Assembly (NCBI GenBank): GCA_963556145.1
Contig: OY744462.1
Location: 7,564,001-7,628,000 of the forward strand
From: Hygrocybe punicea
Taxonomy: Eukaryota; Basidiomycota; Agaricomycetes; Agaricales; Hygrophoraceae
Direction of reading: 5' to 3'
Length of the DNA stretch: 64,000 nt
Shown: positions 35,208 through 44,998 of the stretch, piece by piece
Layout: each line of letters opens with the position of its first letter
Position numbering within the stretch: position 1 is the stretch's first letter
Notes under the pieces: generated by a model
Databases searched by the model: none
Seen by the model: the letters and a program-made list of their open reading frames with translations, nothing else
What the model was told of the DNA's origin: nothing
Translations under genes and position numbers: made by a program

Positions 35208-35261
35208 ACCTCGCGAATGCCACCTTCACGTCAATTGACGTGATGGAGGGTGTTGTTACGT
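35208..35261. repeat. Dispersed palindrome, copy H (right arm weak)
   Basis: Left arm ACCTCGCGAA (35208), core ACGTCAATTGACGT (GTCAATTGAC at 35230-35239). The expected right arm reads GTTGTTACGT and matches poorly. Confidence 0.65.
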
Positions 35262-35279
35262 TTCCAACTCCGCTTCCAA

Positions 35280-36930
35280 CCCCGATGCCCATTTTGATAC
35301 CCACCATGATGATTCTGCACTGCACACCTTCCTTTTTCATTTCATTTTGTCCTTTGTCTTCGTTTCAACATCATTGTTTCTTCATTTGGACATCCTTGTA
35401 TTTTCTGATTCTTGTTCTCTTTTTGTCCCTTCTTCTAGAACAATCCAGACCGACCATGGACATATCCCATGTGACCTTGTTGTACCCGAATAGTCTCCTT
35501 GCCGACGGATGTCACCGACATTGTCTTTTCCCTTCGATATCTTGTTTACTCTATCCCACGACAAACCGATCACAATGGTTGTACTCCTGACACAGCTCAT
35601 TACTGTAATTGTTATTGGCAGCATTGCCATCACCTTCCTGATCGGTTTCTACATCGTCATGATCTATATTTGGCATAGACGCCCTTCCGCCATTGATACA
35701 TCCGACTTCCACCTTGACAATATATCGACACGTAATTGACAATTGCCATTCTCGGATATTTGGTTTCCATATTCATACCCTGTGCCTACCATTATCCTCC
35801 CTGACGATCTGACGACATTCCTCACCTGCATGCGAACTCTGAACAATCCCCGATCATGAGACATTTCACTGTTCTCTCTAATCCAACCATCGCCAGAGCA
35901 TACTCTTTTGGACTTCAACCACAGACCATACGACTTCCCAAACAGTGAACCAACCCCTATCGTATATTGTTCGCATGACACCGCTTCAATGCAGTACCTG
36001 ACGACTTGTTCCCACAGCTTGTCACTCATGCCATGACTCGAAACCTGGACCCATGTTCATTTATCCTTTTCCATCTATAACCTTGATACCTCCCACACTC
36101 GTTTACAATGATACCCTTTCTAGGATGAATACCAACATCAAGTGGACCTTCTTGTTCCACAAACAGGACAAGACATTGCTCCTCGATACGTCATTGACAC
36201 AGACATCGTTATCCGGTACAGCTTATGCTGTTCACATGTCTGACCTCGACTAGCCCACCGTCCTAGTTGGTTTTCCTTCCGCACTTTGTTTTCTTTCATG
36301 CCAACCTTGCCACTACATCCACATCATTTCAAGACATTCTCATCACCAATCCCACACTGGACAATACTCCTCTTCAACCTGACCAAGCAATGCACTTTCC
36401 AGACTGCGCACTTGCCCATTACAGCAAGTGCAGATCCCGAATTGGCAAGTCTGCATGTCACATGACCTGATGACAAATCATCCGAGTCATCTGGACCTCA
36501 CCTCTCCCTCAATGACACCCAGGCCTCCAGTTGGATCGCGAGAACATCGACATGAGGACGCCTCATGTGCACCTCATGGTGAACACATGGTGTAGTTGGA
36601 CATGTTGTGGCTTCATGGTTGTATTTCTATTTACCTCCCCTCAAGACCAGTCACTATATATACTGTTCTTGTTGTTGGTTCGGACTTTTTCTTCTTTCCT
36701 TTCCTTACGTTTAGTCTGGTTCTTGGGGCAGACCCCCTCATCTTGGGTAACCCCCACGGCTCGCAATGACATTGTACCATGAACCCCCCCTCTTAGCAGT
36801 GTTGTCTTAGTAGTAAGCAACAATGAAAACTGCTCTTCTCTCCTCTGGAAACTGCCCCCCAGTTAAGTTGATTGTTGCCGGAGCCCGCTGCAGAAGCGAT
36901 CCGTAACAGGTGTCGCGAGGTGCGAGAGAA
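35280..36930. other. Gene-free region
   Basis: Mixed sequence with scattered short open frames; none resembles a family and no splice-linked series is visible. No repeats of note until 36900. Confidence 0.4.
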
Positions 36931-36938
36931 GAGGGGGC

Positions 36939-36985
36939 ACCCCACAAACACCACACCCACATCAATCGACGTGGCAGGGTATCGC
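36939..36985. repeat. Dispersed palindrome, copy I (decayed, interrupted)
   Basis: Left arm ACCCCACAAA (36939) and a degenerate core ACATCAATCGACGT. The right-arm position is interrupted by a 66-bp mini-element at 36986. Confidence 0.5.
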
Positions 36986-37051
36986 TAGTGTTGTCTAAAA
37001 CCAGTCGACCAGGATCAGCTTTTCCTGGTCAACTGGTTTTAGGCAACACTA
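36986..37051. mobile_element. 66-bp hAT-type MITE
   Basis: An almost perfect hairpin, TAGTGTTGTCTAAAACCAG... pairing with its complement with two mismatches in about 29. It is flanked by near-identical 8-bp duplications GGTATCGC (36978-36985) and GGTATCAC (37052-37059). The terminal word TAGTGTTG matches the ends of the 13300-15652 hAT, suggesting mobilisation by a related transposase. Confidence 0.75.
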
Positions 37052-37344
37052 GGTATCACTAGGGTCCCCGTTCCCTCTCTCTTCCCTCCTTCTCTCTCTC
37101 TCTGCCGTGTTCTCCCTCTCCCCTCCCCGCATTCCCTTTATCATATCTGCATAGTCAATAGAGAGCTTGGAAAATGATATGGAAAAATGAAAATACTCAA
37201 AAGTGACATCTAGGAGGTTCGAAATAGAGATTTATATAATTGCAAAACATGGAAATGCTCAGAAAACATATCTAAAATACATGGCGGTTACATCAACAGA
37301 GGTTCATATACTCTGACAAGAGGTTGGCCAATTTTCGGGGGGAG

Positions 37345-37452
37345 CCTCCCAAGACCCAGGCCTCGAAGGCCACATCTCCCTCACACAAGAACCCCCCCTT
37401 GGAGGCCGTGGGAACCTACCTAAAGTGCTGCCTTGGGTGCTGTGACTACTCG
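37345..37452 (+). repeat. Right copy of the long-range inverted repeat
   Basis: The inverted counterpart of 32755-32860. The plus strand encodes QASKATSPSHKNPPLEAVG and runs on to 37554 without a stop. No known family recognised. Confidence 0.6.
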
Positions 37453-37459
37453 CCTTCAC

Positions 37460-38006
37460 TCCACTCATCGTTGCTTCCCTCACGTGCAGTTTTGAGGACT
37501 CGTTGTGTCAGTAAACCCAACTCTACCATGACGCGTCCAGAGGTAGCTAATTGATGATCATGATGATGATAATTCCCCATAGTCACCTCGTCTGTTAACT
37601 ATTGTGCACCACCAGAGAGTCTCCTCATGCAACAGTTCGATGTCGCCTACGTTGCAAAGAATTCTTCCATCTTCTTCAACATCTCCGCAGCCAGTGTCGT
37701 ACGTCACACCCGTTTATTATTATTAAAATTTCGCAACTGACTCTGAAGAACCCCCCCTCCTAGGAGCCAAACATCACCGTTCATGCCAGTCCAGCACCAA
37801 CTTGGTTATCTTCATTGCCCCAAGGGTGGTGGTTGTCCAAGTCAGCATGCGGAGAATCACTGTCTTCGATCTCAACATCTCGAGCTGAACCTGAACCTGA
37901 ACCCGCCATGAAGGCATCAAAGGAATGAGAGACTGAAGGCTGACTGCAATATTGAGCATGTCTGTAGTATGTCGATTGCGATACCTGCTTGCGTTGCTTG
38001 CATCGG
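37460..38006. other. Intergenic region before LTR element
   Basis: No gene is supported. It contains short splice-like words but no linked exons. Confidence 0.35.
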
Positions 38007-38621
38007 TGTGATGGCGAGTGAGGTTGTAGACCTGAATGGGAATCTACGGAAAGGGTGATCAGCTAAGAAGTGATCAGAGGAGTTTAGTGTCTATGTAGTC
38101 TAGTCAATCCAACCCAAATCCAGGGTTCTGGATCAGAGGGGAAGTGAAGGGAGTGGAGTATGAAGACTGATGAGACGATACAAAGCGAGGACTGAAAGTG
38201 TAGAACTGAAGGGATGCAATGTTATAATGTGTAATATGATATGGTGGGATATAATAATGTTGTTGTAGTATAAGGGTACATCTTTTATACTACTGGGAGT
38301 GATCCTGTGCTGTAGTAACTAGGTACTACAAGCGAAGGCTGTAACTGATGGTAGAGGAGTGGAGCGGAGTATAGGAGGAATGGTGCTATGTACTAAGTAA
38401 CGGGAAACGAAGATATATCATATGTAACTATATATGTACTGATTCCGGGTCGTTAGAGACATCGCATCTTGAGTATGAACAATTCCGGAGGTGGAATCCG
38501 GAGCGGAATTGACGGAAAGGACCGGAATCGGGCGGAATCGACGATACCTGAATGGGAATGGACAGGGATGAAGTGGGATATGAAGAGGATTCGGGTCCAG
38601 ATGGCCCGGAGCCTCTACATC
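38007..38621 (-). repeat. LTR (3' LTR relative to gag)
   Basis: Nearly identical to 42364-42978. By eye there are seven differences in about 615 bp, all transitions. The region is rich in CCGGAA/CGGAAT words towards its right end. Confidence 0.88.
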
Positions 38622-38952
38622 CGGTCAGGACTCAGATAGAGACCATCCCTGGTCGATCCATACGAAATAACGATGATATCGGGGTCGTGGGAATAAATGA
38701 GCGGAGGCGATGTCGAAAACAGACGGAAACAGGAGTACAACGTGAGCGGAGTCGAAGCCGGCGGGTATCGAAGCGTCGGGAAGCAGTGGTCCGGAGCTAC
38801 TAAAAGAGGGTGGGGTGAAACGGCTGGACAGGGAAATAAAGGTCACGTGATGGGGCAACAAATACAAACAAGAAAACTTTTCAACACAACTTTCAACAAT
38901 CTTGACAACATCCTCAACAAGCAACAAACACCAATACCAACAACAATACCAA

Positions 38953-40418
38953 ATGTCGATGGAATACAACAAATTCCTCAATACTCTCGATGCGGAAACG
39001 TGGCAAGATTTCGAGAGCGCCATGGCCGAGTTACTAGAAGTCGATGCGGCCGGAATTGATATCGTACGCGACGGATTCGAGAACGAAGCACGGCAATGGG
39101 TGGTGAGACAACGACGGGCCATGGTAAGAGATCCCGTTTCTGTAAACGGCACGGACTAACGATACCCGGCAGCGGAACTACAGGGGAATCCTGACGGAAA
39201 TCTGGGACAACAGAATCGACGTGACGGAACCGAGGGATTTCTCGATGGGCGGAGAGATGGTGGTGGAGGTCAAGGAGTGGTTGTGGAGCTGGGAAGACTA
39301 CGAACAGGAATGGAAAGAGGCGAGGCGTCGGGAAGCTGTACGGTTGCAGGAGGAAAAGGAGGAGGAAGCGAGGAAACAACGGGTCGAGGAGGCGGAAAGG
39401 ATCGAGCGGAAACGGGCAGAGGAATCGCATCAATACGAAGAGGAGATGAACAGGAGGGCGGAAGCGGAGAAGCGGATCGAGGAGGCGGAAAGGGCGAAGG
39501 CGGCAGAGGCAGCAAAAAGGGATGATGCAGCTGCGGAAAGGGACCGGGAGGAGACCGCACAAACCAGCGATCACGGAAGCGAGGACGAGGAGGACACCTG
39601 GTCCAACCAACAACTATGAAAATACGAGAGGCTTCAAGTACTGAACGTGATCAAAAACAAAAAGCTCAACCGGGATAAGAGGGTCACCCAGGACGACGAA
39701 ACCGTTCACGGGGACTACAACAGCGGCAACGATTTCTCGAATGTGAGCGGGAACGAGGACGCAGAACCGAAGGGAAAGATTCCGGGGGTAAGTGATATCT
39801 CGTGGACTCGTATATCCGTTGTGCCTAACTATTCCGTAGTATATGCAATCGTACCGGATCCGGCAATGCAATGTGTGCGTGACCGCCAACGCGGTTTGTC
39901 ACGGAATCGAGGGATACGCGTGCGATTGATGCAAAAGGCTTAAACGACGCTGCGGGTTATCGACGAAGGGACCGGCCACCGGATCCGGAAAAGCGGAAAG
40001 GAAAGGGAAGGCGAAGGCGGGTAGTCCGAAGAGGAAAATCGTCGCGAAGAAAACACCAAAGCCCGTGAAGAAGCCTAGGTTGCGGACCGGAGAGGCGTCG
40101 ACGAGTAAGCGGACATTGACCGACGTCGAACCGGATACGGAATCGGAGCAGGACGAAGGGAGACGAGGAAATCCGTTCAAGCACCCGCGGATCGGAGCCG
40201 GAATCAATGACCACGTCTGTGCAATGCGCAAAATGGTGACAGAAATGCAGAGGGAGATATCGACGATCACGGACGGCCTTTCTGAATACGTCGCGGAGGT
40301 CCACACCAAGCTAACCCGTTGGACGAAGGAGCTAAATCGACTACGTGCAAACCAGGCCCATATCCTTGGTCAACTCGACCTAATCGACACCAAACTCGAC
40401 GAAGGGAGAAGGGAATAA
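38953..40418 (+). pseudogene. LTR-element-borne Zn(II)2Cys6 / coiled-coil protein, two in-frame stops
   Basis: Exon 1 (38953-39123) starts MSMEYNKFLNTLDAETWQDF. A 49-nt intron with a CTAAC branch site (39124-39172) leads to RNYRGILTEIWDNRID and a long Glu/Arg/Ala coiled coil. At 39617 TGA interrupts the frame, which continues KYERLQVLNVIK. A second intron (GTAAGTGAT...TTCCGTAG, about 39787-39837) leads to a cysteine cluster spaced C-x2-C-x6-C-x7-C-x2-C-x6-C, the fungal binuclear zinc-cluster pattern, interrupted by TGA at 39927-39929. A basic region and a C-terminal helix (MQREISTITDGLSEYV) end at 40418. Both stops are explained by CGA to TGA change. The gene runs opposite to gag. It may be a DNA- or RNA-binding accessory protein of the element family; this copy is probably dead. 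Confidence 0.75.
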
Positions 40419-40936
40419 AAGGGAATGGATGGAAAGGGGAAACGGAATGCGGGACAATGTACATAAAGAAAAATAGAGTACATAATAAAACTATAAACGG
40501 AAAAGAGGGAAACGGAACGACAAGATAAGATAACCGGAATCTGGCGGTTGAGGAGGAGGATGGGACCGGAATACAACGGAAACGAAGCGGGTCCGGAAAG
40601 GATGGGAAACAAAGGAAACTAGAAACGGAAATGAAAATATAAATAAATGAGAAACAGGAACAGGAACGGAAAGCGGAACGGAAGACGAAAACGCAAAAAT
40701 AGGAGACGGAAACGGGTCTATATCCCCACAAGAGTTTCTGAAAGAAGGTCGGAGGCGGAACGACGAGAGGAGACGAAGAGCTTCTTGCAAATATTCGAGC
40801 GAGGTGTTGAGGGGGCGGAGGTCCAAAATGCGATGACAAAGTAAAATGAAAACGGAAACGAGAAATAAAATAAAATTGAGAACCGGAGTGCCGACACCAA
40901 CATGATCCCATATAACGGGTGTGCCGCGTGACAGGT

Positions 40937-42169
40937 CTAAAAACGACAGGGTGCCCCAAGCGGGCGAAGACAGAACCGACAACGATATGGGAGCAGAAAC
41001 GATGAGGGGAACTGGGAACGAAGGGGTCGACATAACGGAATCGGAACCGGAATCAAATCAAATACAAGGGGTGGAATGGAGTCCGGAATGGGAATGGGTA
41101 CAGAATACTCAACCAAAGTCGACGGAATCTCGATAGACGGTGACGGAGGACAATATGGCGACAATATCGGGGACGGAATGTCTATTTCTGGAGAATCCGA
41201 GGATAATGGGAGCAGGTCCGGTATGAGTTCGTGGATGTAAAGTGGAGGGGTCAAATCCGGAGACGAGGGGGACGAAATAGGAAATGAAATGGATAAATCA
41301 GTGACCGGCATCGATAAATCGGGGGTGGGATCGGACGGGGACGACACGGGACTGGACGACAATACCTGTAAACAAATGATGGTCTCGACAGGCACTGGAA
41401 TGGACAGGGACGGGGAACACGATGACGGGGACGGAGTATACGAAGGACCAGAATGAACGTGGGGGATGGAATGAACGACGGTGGGTGGGATTGAGGTCAG
41501 AATCGGGACCGGAGATGACAAAGCTATGACGGGTGGGGGACTGGGACCGGAATCGGGACTAGAGATAGTAACGGCAAGGGAAGGGGATTTCGGAACGGAG
41601 CGATAACCGGAAAGTAGGAATAAGGCGGCATCGTGGAAAACATCAAGCGGGTCCGGATCGTCGTGGTAATGGTTGGGAAGAAGGTAATGGAGGTGTTCTT
41701 CAATACGTAGACGAAGGTCTGAGTCGAATCCGTTGGCGAAGTATGTGTTCCGTTGCTTATCCGATAGACGGCCGTTGTCAAACAAGACACCGGAAATGCG
41801 TATGAAATCCCGGAAATATTGTCCTAAGTCCGCTTTGTTCTCTATACCGTAAGCCGATTGTCGTCGCATAAGTTGATCGAGATCCGAGATCGTATACCGG
41901 ATGGAATCCGTAGCACCGGGATAAAAGTCGAAGACGGCACGTCGGAAAGCGATGAACTCTTTAGCGGAGGCAGCGGGAAGTGTCGACCAGAGTTCGTAAT
42001 CGTCGTTGTTGAGGTACCGTAGCATGTAGCGAATCTTCAAAGCGTCCGTGAGTCCACAATCGGAACCGAGTATGTCAATTTCGTCGAAGAAGCGGGGAAG
42101 GTCGAGTTCGTTTCCATCGAATGTCGGGGCTGAGGGATCACCTCGGAGAGGCATGAATCTGGTCGTCAT
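40937..42169 (-). CDS. Gag-like capsid protein of LTR element
   Basis: One intact 410-residue frame. The N-terminal 190 residues follow the gypsy-type gag pattern common in Agaricomycetes: MPLRGDPSAPTFDGNELDLP, FFDEIDILGSDCGL, RYMLRYLNNDDYELWSTLP, FYPGATDSIRYT, DLGQYFRDFIRISG and YFANGFDSDLRLRIEEHL. The rest is Ser/Pro/Ile-rich low complexity with no zinc knuckle. Gag would form the particle in which element RNA is reverse-transcribed by enzymes supplied in trans. Confidence 0.8.
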   Translation of the reverse strand: MTTRFMPLRGDPSAPTFDGNELDLPRFFDEIDILGSDCGLTDALKIRYMLRYLNNDDYELWSTLPAASAKEFIAFRRAVFDFYPGATDSIRYTISDLDQLMRRQSAYGIENKADLGQYFRDFIRISGVLFDNGRLSDKQRNTYFANGFDSDLRLRIEEHLHYLLPNHYHDDPDPLDVFHDAALFLLSGYRSVPKSPSLAVTISSPDSGPSPPPVIALSSPVPILTSIPPTVVHSIPHVHSGPSYTPSPSSCSPSLSIPVPVETIICLQVLSSSPVSSPSDPTPDLSMPVTDLSISFPISSPSSPDLTPPLYIHELIPDLLPLSSDSPEIDIPSPILSPYCPPSPSIEIPSTLVEYSVPIPIPDSIPPLVFDLIPVPIPLCRPLRSQFPSSFLLPYRCRFCLRPLGAPCRF

Positions 42170-42363
42170 ATCGGGAATGTCTAAATCGGGATGCGGGTCG
42201 GAAAGCAGGTCAGGTCGAGGAGGTTCAAGGTCGAGGTCGAAGTCGTAAGCGGAACTAAATAACTAGAGTCAGGTAGAAGAGGGAAATGTCATGAAAGTCA
42301 AAGCCGACCATGGGGAGGGTATGAAAAGACAAAAGAAATAAACTCCTCGCGGTGGGCTCCAGT

Positions 42364-42978
42364 TGTGACAGCGAGTGAGGTTGTAGACCTGAATGGGAAT
42401 CTACGGAAAGGGTGATCAGCTAAGAAGTGATCAGAGGAGTTTAGTGTCTATGTAGTCTAGTCAATCCAACCCAAATCCAGGGTTCTGGATCAGAGGGGAA
42501 GTGAAGGGAGTGGAGTATGAAGACTGATGAGACGATACAAAGCGAGGACTGAAAGTGTAGAACTGAAGGGATGCAATGTTATAATGTGTAATATGATATG
42601 GTGGGATATAATAATGTTGTTGTAGTATAAGGGTACATCTTTTATACTACTGGGAGTGATCCTGTGCTGTAGTAACTAGGTACTACAAGCGAAGGCTGTA
42701 ACTGATGGTAGAGGAGTGGAGCGGAGTATAGGAGGAATGGTGCTATGTACTAAGTAACGGGAAACGAAGATATATCATATGTAACTATATACGTACTGAT
42801 TCCGGGTCGTTAGAGACATCGCATCTTGAGTATGAACAATTCCGGAGGTGGAATCCGGAGCGGAATTGACGGAAAGGACCGGAATCGGGCGGAATCGACG
42901 ATACCTGAATGGGAATGGATGGGGACGAAGTGGGATATGAAGAGGATTCGGGTCCAGACGGCCCGGAGCCTCTACATC
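42364..42978 (-). repeat. LTR (5' LTR relative to gag)
   Basis: The right-hand direct repeat of the LTR element. See 38007-38621 for comparison. Confidence 0.88.
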
Positions 42979-42989
42979 AGACAGGACAA

Positions 42990-43780
42990 TCACAAAACCA
43001 CGGTGCCATCTAGAAAAAACATAAAATTGTGTGAAATGCCAAAAAGCGTTGAAAAACACTGACAAAATACGAGAAATAACAGTTTTCTTGAAGTCGAGTA
43101 TCGATAAAGTGTACTAGTTGTCGTTCTCACACCAGCCAAATCCGGTCGGTTCATTGGTATTCATTTTTATTCACTGATAGTCGTTGACAGCTCTCACAAG
43201 TCTCTCTAAATCAATACAAATCCTCGGACTCTTCACTGGGAATGATCACTATTATATATGGCATTTCTTTACTGGTAAAATTTTCACAGAAATGCCCGCA
43301 AAAGTAGGATCATGCAATTTAGAGAACTTTTTTATGTGCTTTTTATCTACTTTTATGAGAGGTTTGACCTTTTCCAGGCTAAGGGACTCAGCATGGAAAA
43401 GGTGAAAAGAGTTTCACCTTTTCCCCCTTTTTCCCCTTGGAAAAGGTGAAAAGGGCCCAAAAAGGGGATATGTAGTTTTACTGATGCTTGCTGAAAAGAG
43501 CAGTCCTTTTTGAACCTTTTTACAAGGGAAATCCTCTTTTTCAGGTGAATCACCTTTTCTAAGCAAAGGGACCTAGCTTAGAAAAGGTGAAACTTCTTTT
43601 GAGCCTTTGTGAGCTTGAACTTCTTTGTGACACCTCTTGCAAATGGGTCTCAAGTGTGGGAAAGGTGTAGGAAAAGGACCCCTGAATTTGCTGATGTACT
43701 ACATCGGGAAAACGTGGACGAAATGACATGAGATTATAAATGATTAGCAGATAAATTATTTGAATAATATATATAACTAT
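42990..43780. other. AT-rich region with AAAAGG words
   Basis: Bases 43360-43680 contain many dispersed and inverted CTTTTCC/GGAAAAGG words (for example CACCTTTTCCCCCTTTTTCC near 43415), a degenerate repeat block. No gene. Confidence 0.45.
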
Positions 43781-43789
43781 TATACATTG

Positions 43790-44720
43790 TCTGGTAATGG
43801 AAGATATAGGACAGTCGAGTTTGCAGAAACTGCAAAGTGTGCCAGAATGAGTGAAATGACTATGTGGTACAAGACTTGCCAAAATTTGCCAAATATGTAA
43901 GTCTGGTAGCTCTCATCATACCTAGCAGAATTAGATACCTGGTAGCATGCATCTGAATTACAATACTTGCTTGGATGGACATGAAACCGAAATATATATC
44001 TGCATTTATAAAAGACAGTAGAGTTTGCAGAAATGGCAAAGTCTGCCAGACGGAGCAAAATGACAATATAATATAAGAGTCGCAGGCAGTGGTCGGCATA
44101 TTAAGCATGGCAGGCGTGATAGGATCTACCTGAATGGCAGTACTTGCCCAGATCAACAAGAAGGACATCAAACAGAAATATATATCTGCATTTATAAAAG
44201 ACAGTAGAGTTTGCAGAAATGGCAAAGTCTGCCAGATGGAGCAAAATGACAATATAATATAAGAGTCGCAGGCAGTGGTCGGCATATTAAGCATGGCAGG
44301 CATGATAGGATCTACCTGAATGGCAGTACTTGCCCAGATCAACAAGAAGGACATCAAACAGAAATATCTATCTGCATTTATAAAAGACAGTAGAGTTTGC
44401 AGAAATGGCAAAGTCTGCCGGATGGAGCAAAATGACAGTGTAATACAAGAGTCGCACGTAGCGATCGGCATATTAAGTATGACAGGTGTGATAGGTCCCA
44501 CCTGGCTGGCAGTACTTGCCCAGATCAACAAGGAAGACATGAATCTGAAGACAGTTACCTACCCAGATAATATCAAATAGCATTGGTGAAAATTACAAGC
44601 TTGATAGCGTTGATATGAAGCATATTAAGCTGTCAGATGTTGTAAGAATGGCAAATTCGATCAGATACAACTGTATGACATTGCTTGTCCAGATATGTCA
44701 GAATGCCGGTTGGGATCAGT
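43790..44720. repeat. 186-bp satellite array
   Basis: GATCAACAAG recurs at 44151, 44337 and 44523, exactly 186 bp apart. The two central units (43965-44336) are nearly identical, and flanking units at both ends are progressively degenerate. Because 186 is a multiple of three, a minus-strand frame stays open through the array and encodes a 62-residue repeat with hydrophobic stretches; I treat it as non-coding. Confidence 0.85.
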
Positions 44721-44998
44721 TTGCACCTGAACCAGAGATATGGATGAGTTAGCACAAGGCTTACTGTTGCAGGTATTGCGTGGTAAGAACCAGCCGGCTT
44801 GGACGAATAGCGTCGGAAGCTTCCTGCAATTCAGCGTCTTCACAGCTGTCATCTGAATGGCACCATAGATGAACAAATGGGATGGATTTCCTGATGTATG
44901 CTACATTTGGAATCTTATCAACATATGGTACTACATTGCAAATCTAATCAAATGGTAAAAATTACGTTCCCCAGGCCCTATCCCACTAACTGAGGTGA

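Larger units (their letters stand above)
38007..42978 (-). mobile_element. Non-autonomous LTR retrotransposon (gag but no pol)
   Basis: Two direct repeats of about 615 bp (38007-38621, 42364-42978) start TGTGAYRGCGAGTGAGG and enclose 3.7 kb. A gag gene lies on the minus strand, so the 5' LTR is the right one. No protease, reverse transcriptase, RNase H or integrase is present in any frame. On the opposite strand lies a separate spliced gene with a zinc-cluster and coiled coils. The layout recalls the TR-GAG class of pol-less elements. Target duplication and primer-binding site could not be fixed. Confidence 0.85.

Noticed and set aside
33074..35590. Ser/Pro/Leu-rich proteins of 200-350 codons
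   Set aside because: Products of GA/CT-rich tracts, with mirrored frames on the opposite strand.
40267..41033. Minus-strand frames overlapping the coiled-coil gene of the LTR element
   Set aside because: Phe/Ser-rich shadows of a GA-rich coding strand with no reverse transcriptase or integrase motifs.
38007..42978. Calling the LTR element autonomous Ty3/gypsy
   Set aside because: No protease, reverse transcriptase, RNase H or integrase could be found in any frame of the internal region.
43860..44540. 226-codon protein with 62-residue repeats
   Set aside because: Explained by a 186-bp satellite whose period is a multiple of three; flanking degenerate units break the frame.
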